The position numbers and the translations under genes are program-made. A stretch of 30,978 nucleotides of DNA from a virus, in IMG/VR virus record IMGVR_UViG_3300031539_000194, positions 1 to 30,978 of that record. One strand, 5' to 3'. The notes under the pieces were generated by a model. That model was not told the origin of the DNA. It ran no database searches and was given only the letters and a program-made list of their open reading frames with translations. Shown piece by piece: positions 1 through 5,595 of the stretch (positions are counted from its first letter, which is position 1; every line of letters starts with the position of its first letter).

Positions 1-663
1 ATAGTTCCGCGAGTTCTGGCCTGTTTTCTCGTATCCAGGGGATGCTTGCTTGCGTTAACTCCATCGGCTTGTGGCCCGTAGTCTGACTCCCAACGTGGTG
101 GACATAAGCCCGCGAGATATAGTGCTTGCCGCCTGTCTGCTGGAGGTCGTAGCATTGGATGTCGTCTGAGTACCAATTGATCGGCGGGAAGTTTATCCAG
201 GCATCCATTGTTATGTACGCAAAGATTGGGGCTATAACGTCCACCTCTATAATGCTGTTCTCTGAGGCATGACGTAAAGCGTCTCTATCGCCTTCGTGCT
301 TGAACCTGATGTTCTGTATGCCTCTCGCATAATCAGACCGCGCAGCCACCCAACAGCGGTTCTTCTCGGGGATGATCTTGAGGTCTTCAGCCATAGTAGG
401 CCAGGTATAAGGCGTTAGAACTACGTCATCGTTACAGACTAGGATGTCCTTATGCCCGTCATCAAACGCTTTTAAGACCGCCGCATTGTAAGCATCCCCA
501 AAATTGTCCGCAGTATTATCACTTGTGATAGTCCTGTGTTTGGGCAGGATCATGCCTGAACCCGAGATGTAGACTGTAAAGAAGTCTGGCAGGTACATAC
601 TAATACTTGCCGCCAAGACTGGGAGGCACTTGCTGTTTTTGGTTGCGATTACGATTGCTGACA
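1..663 (-). CDS. Glycosyltransferase-like protein, C-terminus cut by window edge
   Basis: The frame is open from an ATG at 661-663 to the left edge, so about 221 residues are visible and the C-terminus is missing. The N-terminus (MSAIVIATKNSKCLP) resembles the first strand of a GT-A glycosyltransferase. A CNDDVVLTP stretch near residue 76 looks like the acidic nucleotide-sugar and metal site of family 2-like enzymes. The start overlaps the end of the upstream HTH gene by 15 bases, which indicates co-transcription and probably translational coupling. Phage glycosyltransferases may modify DNA bases, virion proteins or host surface sugars, and nothing here decides which. A second, different GT-A protein lies at 22292-22987. 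The fold is likely; the substrate is unknown. Confidence 0.65.
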
Positions 664-861
664 TAGGTAGAAGAACTCTTGTTTAGGGCCGCGAACCTGT
701 GACGGCCTGTCCCTCTTCTCTCGGGTGACCAGACCCCTCTTAAAACAGTACAGTAAAGTGATCTTTACAACAGTCTTGTCTAACTGGAGCAGACTTGCAA
801 TCTCGCCCGCGTTCCTGGCTTGGTCTCTGCAACAGTTCAGTATTTCGTCTTTCTTGCTCAT
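649..861 (-). CDS. Small helix-turn-helix protein (winged-helix-like)
   Basis: A 70-residue basic protein. Residues 1-50 read as a short winged helix: DEILNCCRDQ, then AGEIASLLQLDK, then TVVKITLLYCFKRGLV, followed by a basic wing (TREKRDRP). This is the pattern of a MarR/ArsR-type or phage regulatory HTH, so DNA binding is inferred. The ATG at 861 follows a GGGGA ribosome site lying directly behind the U-tract of a hairpin terminator (871-896). There is therefore no space for a promoter between terminator and gene, and expression needs read-through, antitermination or a promoter above the hairpin. The glycosyltransferase start overlaps its last codons. Confidence 0.65.
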   Translation of the reverse strand: MSKKDEILNCCRDQARNAGEIASLLQLDKTVVKITLLYCFKRGLVTREKRDRPSQVRGPKQEFFYLCQQS

Positions 862-870
862 CTCATCCCC

Positions 871-896
871 AAAAAAAAGCCCGCGAGTGGCGGGCT
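871..896 (-). terminator. Intrinsic terminator, minus strand
   Basis: Read on the minus strand this is a perfect 7-bp GC-rich stem (AGCCCGC / GCGGGCT) with a 5-base loop, followed by eight T residues. It lies after the early operon ending at 978 and only 9 bases before the HTH start codon at 861. It can serve as the operon terminator or as an attenuator in the HTH gene leader. Confidence 0.85.
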
Positions 897-898
897 AA

Positions 899-945
899 GT
901 CCCTGTGAGGGACGGAGGAGAAGCCTCGGAGGAAGAGGCACACTC
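899..945 (-). other. Two further hairpins upstream of the terminator
   Basis: Just above the terminator the minus-strand RNA can form GTCCCT-cac-AGGGAC (899-913, 6-bp perfect stem). Further 5' it can form GCCTC / GAGGC around a 7-base loop (about 924-940). With the terminator this makes three consecutive hairpins in roughly 70 bases of non-coding sequence. The pairs are read directly; any function (attenuation, antiterminator site, RNA processing) is inference. Confidence 0.5.
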
Positions 946-967
946 AGAATAGCACACCACGAATCTA

Positions 968-993
968 AACAGTATACCTAAGAACAGTCTACC
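968..993. promoter_or_regulatory. Two direct copies of the AACAGTNTACC motif, overlapping a possible -10
   Basis: AACAGTATACC (968-978) and AACAGTCTACC (983-993) match at 10 of 11 positions and are spaced 15 bases apart. On the minus strand the first copy contains TATACT, a good -10 hexamer facing the HTH gene, although no -35 at standard spacing is visible. The sites straddle the stop codon of the nuclease-like gene. The same motif occurs at 29210 exactly and at 5268 and 8010 with changes, so a phage regulator operator is the likely reading. Confidence 0.45.
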
Positions 994-1292
994 AATTTAT
1001 GTACCCAGCGGTTGTCTTTCTTCTTCCAGCCTATAACCCAGATGTTCCAGCCAGCTTTTCTTACTGGGCCTACTGTGTCTGATTCCGCAATCTTTTTGCA
1101 TCTACTAGAAATGTTGTCCCAAGAAGTACATTGCACCGCAACAGTTTCCTCATCTTTAAGGGCTACGATGTCGCACCATCCCCAGAGGTCTTTACGGATG
1201 TTCGCGCCTGGAATCCACTTCTCCACTACTTCCGCTAGGTAACCCTGCTCTCTCAACCACTTTAGAGATAATTGTGTCGGGGACATAGCCAT
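978..1292 (-). CDS. PD-(D/E)XK-like nuclease-fold protein
   Basis: 104 residues from the ATG at 1290-1292, which has AAGGA five bases upstream. Longer starts have no ribosome site. The N-terminus (SLKWLREQGYLAEVVEKW) is a helix typical of small phage restriction-endonuclease-fold proteins. D35 and D41 (DLWGWCDIVAL) and then VAVQCTS at 52-58 sit where the PD...(D/E)xK signature is expected. The usual ExK is replaced by QxT, so catalysis is uncertain. It could resolve or nick recombination intermediates, or be a non-catalytic DNA-binding relative. Its first 34 codons overlap the zinc-ribbon frame (1192-1368). It is the last gene before the terminator. Confidence 0.65.
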   Translation of the reverse strand: MAMSPTQLSLKWLREQGYLAEVVEKWIPGANIRKDLWGWCDIVALKDEETVAVQCTSWDNISSRCKKIAESDTVGPVRKAGWNIWVIGWKKKDNRWVHKLVDCS

Positions 1293-1368
1293 GTATTTCC
1301 TTAAAACAAGGGTTGCAGTATTTTCTTGCTCGTACCTTGCGGATTCTGCCCGCACATCTTTTGCACAT
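1192..1368 (-). CDS. Zinc-ribbon peptide overlapping the nuclease-like gene
   Basis: A 58-residue frame starting MCKRCAGRIRKVRARKYCNPC. The spacing C2-x2-C5-x12-C18-x2-C21 is a clean four-cysteine zinc-binding pattern with a basic linker, unlikely to arise by chance in a short shadow frame. It begins 8 bases after the stop of the HNH gene (1376) and its 3' two-thirds share DNA with the nuclease-like gene in another frame for 101 bases. The tail after residue 25 looks unstructured and may be read-through sequence. Small phage zinc ribbons often bind nucleic acid or partner proteins; that role is inferred here. No strong Shine-Dalgarno is seen, so coupling to the upstream stop is likely. Confidence 0.5.
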   Translation of the reverse strand: MCKRCAGRIRKVRARKYCNPCFKEIHGYVPDTIISKVVERAGLPSGSSGEVDSRREHP

Positions 1369-1375
1369 TGTCCAT

Positions 1376-1666
1376 TTATGTTTTAGAACGTACATCCACA
1401 AGTCCCCTCTCAAATAGCTCGTATATTGTTTTGCGCCACGCCCGCAGCCAGAGTTCTTCCCTCTCCCACTTCTGCATATCCTTGCCCTGGTCTAAGGCGT
1501 AATGGCACTCAGGACACAGGGCCGCAACGTACATATCGTGGGCTTTCATACCCATACCCTTGCCTGACCAACTCCAGTTGGCGTGGGCCGCTTGTGTGCC
1601 TTGCTTGCCGCACTCCTGACAGGGAAGGGAAGCCACGGCCTTCAGGAGTTTAGGATTGCGGTACAT
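1376..1666 (-). CDS. HNH/DUF968-like zinc nuclease-fold protein
   Basis: 96 residues from the ATG at 1664-1666 (MYRNPKLL). A longer frame needs a TTG start and lacks the conserved N-terminus. C16-x2-C19, AAHANW (H28), GMKAHD (H43) and C51-x2-C54-H55 form the CxxC...H...CxxCH pattern of phage DUF968/HNH proteins. Some relatives act as recombination nucleases near replication genes. The window places it in the early operon among replication genes. It overlaps the preceding small gene by 17 bases. Fold assignment is good; nuclease activity is inferred. Confidence 0.75.
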   Translation of the reverse strand: MYRNPKLLKAVASLPCQECGKQGTQAAHANWSWSGKGMGMKAHDMYVAALCPECHYALDQGKDMQKWEREELWLRAWRKTIYELFERGLVDVRSKT

Positions 1667-1832
1667 TCTTTTTTCTTGCTTCAAGCATTGCGTCTGCCAT
1701 TATGTAAGCAGAATTGGCGCAAGTATGCTCAGAGTCGTTATCTCCGTCTCCGAGATAAATTCCATCTTCGTACTGGTCTCTAAGAATGGCTTGCATAGCA
1801 AGTCCAGCAAAGTAATCGCGCAAATCAACCAT
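1650..1832 (-). CDS. Small conserved phage protein (LRDYFA...ADAMLEAR type)
   Basis: 60 residues starting MVDLRDYFAGLAMQAIL and ending near ADAMLEARKK. Short proteins with an LRDYFA-like start and a YxxADAMLxAR end are common beside phage replication genes and have no assigned function. The ATG at 1832 overlaps the stop of the DUF3310 gene by 8 bases and has GGAG at a suitable distance, which decides this start over the upstream in-frame one. The middle is acidic (DQYEDG, GDGDNDSE). Confidence 0.7.
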   Translation of the reverse strand: MVDLRDYFAGLAMQAILRDQYEDGIYLGDGDNDSEHTCANSAYIMADAMLEARKKNVPQS

Positions 1833-2076
1833 TTTTACTCTCCTCATGCTCTATGAGCTTGTCTATAAAATGCTTTGCTTTGTAGAGGTCTTGTATGCCT
1901 CCTTTGTCCCGCCACCTGCTTAGGTACTTTATTGCTGAACCCTCACAGTAACCGATATTGTTAGCAAGTATGTAGTCCCAAGGCTGGATCTGCAACTTCT
2001 TATAGTGATTGCCGCCTATTTGCCCTTCGTTGGCAGGTTCTTTCACATCCACAATTGTTGGTTTTCCAATCTCCAT
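1825..2076 (-). CDS. DUF3310 family protein
   Basis: 83 residues from the ATG at 2076. The core reads NHYKKLQIQPWDYIL, then CEGSAIKYLSRW, then DLYKAKHFIDKLIE, which is the DUF3310 pattern (NHY, IQP, two helices rich in alternating K and E). The family is widespread in phages, often among nucleotide-metabolism or replication genes, and has no settled function. The start is fixed by a TGATG overlap with the upstream gene; three codons further upstream are in frame but redundant. Confidence 0.85.
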   Translation of the reverse strand: MEIGKPTIVDVKEPANEGQIGGNHYKKLQIQPWDYILANNIGYCEGSAIKYLSRWRDKGGIQDLYKAKHFIDKLIEHEESKNG

Positions 2077-2426
2077 CAGGCCCACCGTACCTTTCTGCCA
2101 TCTGCTGCCGTAAGACCTTGCATGGTTCCTGTCGCAAAATTCTTAGTCTGCATAGCCCGCAGTCTAGATTGAAGATCCCGATTGTCCCGCAGTCCTGACA
2201 ATCCAAAGGGGTCTGCACAAAAGAACTGATCTTGTTTGTTAGAAATGAGCTTGTCGGAATAGCCAGTTGGGGCGTATCTGAGGTTTTTCTTCGTGATCTT
2301 GTTTTCACGGATTAGCCTGTGAAGGATTGGAAACAAAGTCCACTTGTTATGGCCTGTTAAGTCCATGATCTCAGCCGCAGACATAGACCGCGTAATTACT
2401 TGCTCTACCTCGTTTTCAGGTGTCAT
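2076..2426 (-). CDS. Winged-helix DNA-binding protein
   Basis: 116 residues. The ATG at 2426 has a near-perfect AGGAGG five bases upstream, which rules out the longer in-frame starts. Residues 1-60 look like a winged helix: EVEQVITRSMSAAEIMDLTG, then NKWTLFPILHRLIRENKI, then KKNLRYAPTGY. The C-terminal half is basic and unstructured-looking with no recognised motif. It may be a regulator of the early operon or a replication accessory factor. The start overlaps the end of the 2416-2592 gene by 11 bases. Confidence 0.7.
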   Translation of the reverse strand: MTPENEVEQVITRSMSAAEIMDLTGHNKWTLFPILHRLIRENKITKKNLRYAPTGYSDKLISNKQDQFFCADPFGLSGLRDNRDLQSRLRAMQTKNFATGTMQGLTAADGRKVRWA

Positions 2427-2592
2427 TTTCCCTCCTATATGCTTGTCGCATCTCACGTTGTTCCTCTTTATAAAATTTTTTGTGACAAGCCAGTTTTGCA
2501 TCCTCAAGCCTCACTTTATGTTTTTTCATGAGCCATTTTACAAACTCAACTTTTCTCTTACCAAGGGGCAGCTTTTCCCAATTAGTCTGCAT
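2416..2592 (-). CDS. Small basic helical protein, 58 residues
   Basis: The frame starts MQTNWEKLPLGKRKVEFVK and ends QAYRRENDT. It is strongly basic and predicted helical (KKHKVRLEDAKLACHKKFYKEEQREM). It fills exactly the gap between the helicase-loader-like gene (11-base overlap) and the winged-helix gene (11-base overlap), as expected in this packed operon. No family is recognised. The charge suggests nucleic-acid or replisome contact, which is inference. Confidence 0.65.
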   Translation of the reverse strand: MQTNWEKLPLGKRKVEFVKWLMKKHKVRLEDAKLACHKKFYKEEQREMRQAYRRENDT

Positions 2593-2890
2593 ACGCCCTC
2601 CTAAATTTAGCCAGCTTCTCCTCGCTTGGCGTTGGTCTGTAAGTTAGTTGTAGGGAGTCAAAATACTGTGGAGCCTTCTTGCAAAGGTCTTTGAACTGGA
2701 TAAGGTTGGGAGGTCTCTCACCAAGCATACTCAGGCCATACTTGATCTGCTCTACAGTAAAGCCTCTAAGGTCATCTGCCCACGCACCCTTTACTTCATC
2801 AAGTGGTTGATCGCCAAACTTCCGCGACCACTCCGACCCGTAGGTAACTAGCATCTTGTTCCAGATGGCATCTATCGCGGCTAAGTTCAT
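2582..2890 (-). CDS. Helicase-loader-like protein (lambda P-type)
   Basis: 102 residues. IDAIWNKMLVTYGSEWSRKFG, then WADDLRGFTVEQIKYGLSML, then PPNLIQFKDLCKKAP follow the order seen in the C-terminal part of lambda P-type loaders (W...YG..W...FG; W...L.G....QI..GL; P....F...C). Such proteins bring host DnaB helicase to the phage origin. It is much shorter than lambda P (about 230 residues) and lacks P's N-terminal half. The upstream DUF1376 gene overlaps by ATGA, giving an O/P-like pair. Role probable, homology by pattern only. Confidence 0.65.
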   Translation of the reverse strand: MNLAAIDAIWNKMLVTYGSEWSRKFGDQPLDEVKGAWADDLRGFTVEQIKYGLSMLGERPPNLIQFKDLCKKAPQYFDSLQLTYRPTPSEEKLAKFRRAYAD

Positions 2891-3609
2891 AGTGTTAGCA
2901 ACCTTTCTGCGGGTTGACCAGGCTCAGGCCATTTCCTGCCAGTCATCTCTTCCCACTTTTTCCTCTTTAACTGTTCATCCCTTTCCGCAAATGTTAACAG
3001 TTTATCTTCCTGTTTGTCTTTCACCCACTCAGCCTTGAACCCTCTCCAGCCGCGAGCCACGATCTCGGACAATGCCCTTTCTAAAGGCCAGCCCGCAAGA
3101 TCAGCTTCCTTCTGGATTGTCTTTATAACCGTCTCGGTTACTACTGCCCGCGTCTTTTGCCTTTGCTGAACAAACGAATCCCACACCTCTAAAGACACGC
3201 CTTCAGGCGCAAGTAGTTTCTTTATTGGTTTATGGTTCTTGGTTATTGGTTCTTGGTTATTGGTTGGTTGAACGGTCGTTGAACGGTCGTTGAGCCTTCG
3301 TTCAGCAGACGCTTTACCAGCCCTAGAAGCCGCCTCAGATTTAGATCGAAAATGCGCAATTTCTTTTTCTGCCCGTTTGTTTGTCCACCCGCAATCTTGC
3401 AAGACAAAAAAAGTCTGCAAAACAAACTCAACCGCGTCTTTATGCTCTGCCATTCCTATCTGGCGTGCAACGGTCGCTGAACAGGCGTTGAACGGACGTT
3501 CATGAAGATAGTATTCGTCTAGTAACCTGCGGTAGGCTAGATCTTCAAACAGTCCAAGATTTCGGGTGTGACTGGCGTAATCGCCAATGTTGAAGGTGTA
3601 GTAGTACAT
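2887..3609 (-). CDS. DUF1376 (YdaU-like) replication initiation protein
   Basis: 240 residues from the ATG at 3607-3609 (MYYYTFNIGDYA). Residues 1-90 show the DUF1376 pattern: a first strand ending in GDY, then FEDLAYRRLLDEYYLHERPF, then a winged-helix-like segment. A basic, low-complexity linker (about 110-135) leads to a C-terminal domain with GWPLERALSEIVARGWRGFKAEWV, seen in many phage replisome organisers. In lambdoid phages such proteins sit where O acts, upstream of P or a loader, as here. The gene carries two clusters of 11-bp DNA repeats. Its start lies behind a structured leader whose stem covers the ribosome site. Confidence 0.8.
   Translation of the reverse strand: MYYYTFNIGDYASHTRNLGLFEDLAYRRLLDEYYLHERPFNACSATVARQIGMAEHKDAVEFVLQTFFVLQDCGWTNKRAEKEIAHFRSKSEAASRAGKASAERRLNDRSTTVQPTNNQEPITKNHKPIKKLLAPEGVSLEVWDSFVQQRQKTRAVVTETVIKTIQKEADLAGWPLERALSEIVARGWRGFKAEWVKDKQEDKLLTFAERDEQLKRKKWEEMTGRKWPEPGQPAERLLTL
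3222..3269. repeat. T/G-only repeat tract beside the iterons
   Basis: The plus strand from about 3222 to 3269 is almost entirely T, G and A, built from repeats of TTGGTTATTGGTTC. It encodes a Gln/Asn/Lys-rich linker of the DUF1376 protein on the other strand. Its A+T-rich, strand-asymmetric composition next to the iterons resembles an origin unwinding element, by analogy with lambda ori. Confidence 0.5.
3270..3313. repeat. Iteron cluster 1, 11-bp units
   Basis: Consecutive units GAACGGTCGTT (3270-3280), GAACGGTCGTT (3281-3291), GAGCCTTCGTT (3292-3302) and a weak fourth, CAGCAGACGCT (3303-3313). Each unit holds the partial palindrome AACG-N2-CGTT. Since 11 is not a multiple of 3, the repeated DNA is read in shifting frames, so selection is on DNA rather than protein. 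Probable initiator binding sites. Confidence 0.65.
3468..3500. repeat. Iteron cluster 2, 11-bp units
   Basis: Three exactly adjoining units: CAACGGTCGCT (3468-3478), GAACAGGCGTT (3479-3489) and GAACGGACGTT (3490-3500). They share the consensus of cluster 1, 166 bases away, and lie in the same gene. The spacing of one helical turn would place bound protein on one DNA face. Confidence 0.65.
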
Positions 3610-3611
3610 AA

Positions 3612-3707
3612 CCAATTCCCTTTAGGTCGGCCCGCACAGGGTGAGAATCCAGCGGGAGGCCTACATTGCGTATAAAACTGGCAGCGGGCCGATCTGAAAG
3701 GAACTGG
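3612..3707 (-). promoter_or_regulatory. Structured 5' leader sequestering the DUF1376 ribosome site
   Basis: Minus-strand RNA can form a long stem between 3707-3684 and 3635-3612. Nine pairs are perfect (TCGGCCCGC with GCGGGCCGA); past a short internal loop, TTCCTTT pairs with the Shine-Dalgarno AAAGGGA, with one bulge, and CCA(G/A)TT continues the stem. The start codon follows two bases later. Inside the 48-base loop a second CCCGC (about 3652-3656) can compete for the same GCGGG, giving two alternative folds. This is the layout of a translational switch, RNA thermometer or protein-bound leader. No known riboswitch class is recognised. Confidence 0.55.
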
Positions 3708-3746
3708 CTACTGCCTCCACTTTGTGCTTCTCACGGCACAGATCAT

Positions 3747-3774
3747 AAGATACCACAAATTTAACAAAGTTCAA
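3747..3774 (-). promoter_or_regulatory. Probable early promoter for the replication operon
   Basis: On the minus strand TTGAAC (-35, 3774-3769) and TATCTT (-10, 3752-3747) are 16 bases apart, each matching four of six sigma-70 consensus bases. Transcription would start near 3740, giving a leader of about 130 bases that contains the stem over the ribosome site. Confidence 0.4.
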
Positions 3775-3840
3775 TCGAAGAATCGAAGAACCCAAACCCA
3801 GATATATTGGGATCTTCGCCAGTATTTTGGGATCTTCGCC
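3773..3840. repeat. Direct repeats just upstream of the early promoter
   Basis: AATCGAAG is tandemly repeated at 3773-3788. TTGGGATCTTCGCC occurs at 3807-3820 and 3827-3840, exactly 20 bases apart. The two sets are partly inverted copies of one another (CGAAGA against TCTTCG). Their place immediately upstream of the -35 and the two-turn spacing fit sites for an activator or repressor. Confidence 0.5.
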
Positions 3841-3842
3841 TG

Positions 3843-3880
3843 AAAAGGGGAGTTTAGTCCCGCGTATTCCCCCCTTTTTT
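3843..3880. terminator. Terminator-like hairpin, probably bidirectional
   Basis: AAAAGGGG (3843-3850) pairs with CCCCTTTT (3871-3878) around a 20-base loop. On the plus strand six T residues end the stem. On the minus strand it lies 50 bases after the stop of the metallophosphoesterase gene and could end that operon before the early promoter. The large loop weakens the call. Confidence 0.4.
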
Positions 3881-3930
3881 AAGGAGAAAATTGACAACCT
3901 ATTTTTTCACCGTTTAGCGAACCCGTGAAA

Positions 3931-4875
3931 TTAGGCTATTTTGCAAGACCTAAAAAATGCCTCGCCGTCTATGACTTCTACAAGCTCTGGGGGCAGCAGT
4001 ACCCCGTTCCTAAATGTAAGCACCGCAAAGCCAGAAGCCCACATTACGGGGTTGTGTTCCAAGTAGGCAAACTGCCGCCCGTCCACATCTGCGAGCGTTC
4101 CTGTGTCCACCCCGTAAAACCTTTGGTGTCCGTAGCCAGCTACCGCAGTAATCTGTAGGCGATGTAAGTGACCAGTTACAACGTGCGCTCCCATAGCCCG
4201 CAAAGCATTGTTATAGGTCGCGTGGATACCGTTATGCCATCTGTGTTTGATAAGGGTGTTGCCGTTTATGTCTACCGCATAAGTTTGTTTCCAGCGTCCA
4301 AAGTAGTCAAACAGGTCTGTGTTTGCCATACCAGAGACTTCTGGGGCGTTTACTCGGATGTACCGCCATAACCTCTGGTCGTGGTTGCCTACGTTCCAAA
4401 TAAGTGTTGAGTTCTTACTAGCGTCTTCTATCTCTGTCATGCGAGTCACGCAAGCCTCTACCTCTTCTTTAGCTGAAGGCGTTTCGTGCTTGTAGATAGG
4501 GTCGTGTCTTGAGACTCTAGCCCCGTCAAAAACGTCCCCGTTTGCGATTACAATAGCGGGTTTTAGGTTACTTACGACCGCAAGCAACGCCTGGTGCGCG
4601 ATTGTGGGAGGCCCAGGCCAGTAGTGAGCGTCTGAGAAGACCACAACAATCCCGTCTTTAAGCTCGCTGTAAATCTTCTGCTCATGCGTGACGTTTGTGA
4701 TCCGCGAATGTTTAGAGAACGAAAGAAGTTCTATCCCGTGTTTCTGGGTTAGACGATTTCGTCTCGCAAAGACGTTGCGGACAGAAACACCTAATGTTTC
4801 AGCAATTGCCTGGGGAGAACCCAGTTCTCTAAATAGTTTTATAAACTCTTCGTCACTACAAGCTGGTATTGCCAT
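3931..4875 (-). CDS. Calcineurin-like metallophosphoesterase with N-terminal HTH
   Basis: 314 residues. Residues 18-42 (GSPQAIAETLGVSVRNVFAR) form a helix-turn-helix. From residue 77 the metallophosphoesterase motifs appear in order: SDAH (D82, H84), NGDVFD (D114), GNHD (163-166), KHRWHNG (around 211) and GHLH (235-238), which supply the two-metal site. Related phage proteins are often labelled DNA repair exonuclease-like phosphatases; the substrate is unknown. The ATG is directly behind the stop of the SprT-like gene and has AAGGAG, so the two are co-expressed. The HTH suggests that it acts on, or is tethered to, DNA. Confidence 0.85.
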   Translation of the reverse strand: MAIPACSDEEFIKLFRELGSPQAIAETLGVSVRNVFARRNRLTQKHGIELLSFSKHSRITNVTHEQKIYSELKDGIVVVFSDAHYWPGPPTIAHQALLAVVSNLKPAIVIANGDVFDGARVSRHDPIYKHETPSAKEEVEACVTRMTEIEDASKNSTLIWNVGNHDQRLWRYIRVNAPEVSGMANTDLFDYFGRWKQTYAVDINGNTLIKHRWHNGIHATYNNALRAMGAHVVTGHLHRLQITAVAGYGHQRFYGVDTGTLADVDGRQFAYLEHNPVMWASGFAVLTFRNGVLLPPELVEVIDGEAFFRSCKIA

Positions 4876-5217
4876 TCAAAGCTCCTTGGGGTCGAAACCC
4901 AATGTGTGTGAGACCTTTGCCGCGCAATCCAAGAAGGTCTTGGTGTGCTTATCCCAGTCGGGGTCTTTGCGGATGTAAAGGTGGAGGTGGATCATTTCGT
5001 GCGCCATCGTCCTGATACAAGTATCTAAGTGAGCGTGTTTAGCAGAGGAGAGGGTTATCTTGTGCGGCTCTGGCTCGTACAGGCCATACACATCTGGGAG
5101 ATGCCTGACAGAGAAGATCAGGTCTTGAGAGGGAGGTAGTCTCCACGCTTTTATGGGGGGCAACTGGATAAGCAGCTCGTAAACTGCCACACAGGTTGAC
5201 CGCGTGACTAATCTCAT
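4876..5217 (-). CDS. SprT-like zinc metalloprotease
   Basis: 113 residues. HEMIH (73-77) within TMAHEMIHLHLY is the HExxH zinc and catalytic motif, preceded by a strand (HKITLSS) and followed by a helix with HTKTFLDCAAKV, as in SprT/Spartan minimal protease domains. Cellular relatives cut proteins cross-linked to DNA. In phages the target is unknown. It is the first gene of a two-gene operon that diverges from the recombination operon at 5370. Its start has AAGGTG six bases upstream. Confidence 0.75.
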   Translation of the reverse strand: MRLVTRSTCVAVYELLIQLPPIKAWRLPPSQDLIFSVRHLPDVYGLYEPEPHKITLSSAKHAHLDTCIRTMAHEMIHLHLYIRKDPDWDKHTKTFLDCAAKVSHTLGFDPKEL

Positions 5218-5369
5218 GTCGTCACCTTATCACGATATGTTTACAAAACAAAGACTTAAGCATGATTGTTAAACTGTTGCATATAAGCAACTAAGGGTTT
5301 CCCCTAATAACAATATCTTGCACAAGGGGGGAAAATAGAGTTGTGGTTAAACACAGAGGAGAAATACAA
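5218..5369. promoter_or_regulatory. Divergent intergenic region with operator-like repeats
   Basis: This 152-base AT-rich gap separates the SprT-like operon (minus) from the recombination operon (plus). It holds TGTTT-aca-AAACA (5238-5250), a minus-strand AACAGTTTAAC (5268-5278) belonging to the phage-wide motif, and GTTGC-atataa-GCAAC (5276-5291). No clearly spaced -35/-10 pair is seen on either strand, so promoters here may need an activator or be atypical. Confidence 0.5.
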
Positions 5370-5588
5370 ATGGCATACAAACTAAACGCCAAACGAGATG
5401 TAGATACAGACGAACCAGGCGTCTTTATCCTGAACCTGCCAGGTGGCTGGAGATTCAATCACGATCCAATGTCCGTGTGCCACACATACGCATACGATTC
5501 AATGAAAGAGTTGCGCCAGGACATTAAGCACTCAGTTGAACCATGCGATTGCGATGAGTGCAAGCGGATGATTGCCAACCACCAATGA
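5370..5588 (+). CDS. Small phage protein with CxC..C motif
   Basis: 72 residues from the ATG at 5370, which has AGAGGAG upstream; an in-frame ATG at 5343 lacks one. The N-terminal half reads as beta strands (GVFILNLPGGWRF). The C-terminus ends with a cysteine cluster, PCDCDECKRM, which may bind metal. First gene of the recombination operon. Family not recognised, function unknown. Confidence 0.65.
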   Translation: MAYKLNAKRDVDTDEPGVFILNLPGGWRFNHDPMSVCHTYAYDSMKELRQDIKHSVEPCDCDECKRMIANHQ

Positions 5589-5595
5589 CAACCAC

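Noticed and set aside
1297-1371. Minus-strand frame of 24 codons starting MDNVQKMCG
   Set aside because: Very short and without structure; the four-cysteine frame in the same place is far better supported.
3612-3707. Plus-strand cobalamin- or FMN-like riboswitch (GGGTGAGAATCC)
   Set aside because: Only a short box resembles those elements, and no plus-strand gene lies downstream. The minus-strand leader reading explains the pairing better.
3661-3897. Minus-strand frame of 78 codons in the regulatory gap
   Set aside because: It needs a TTG start without a ribosome site, has no recognisable protein features, and crosses the repeats, the probable promoter and one arm of the leader stem.
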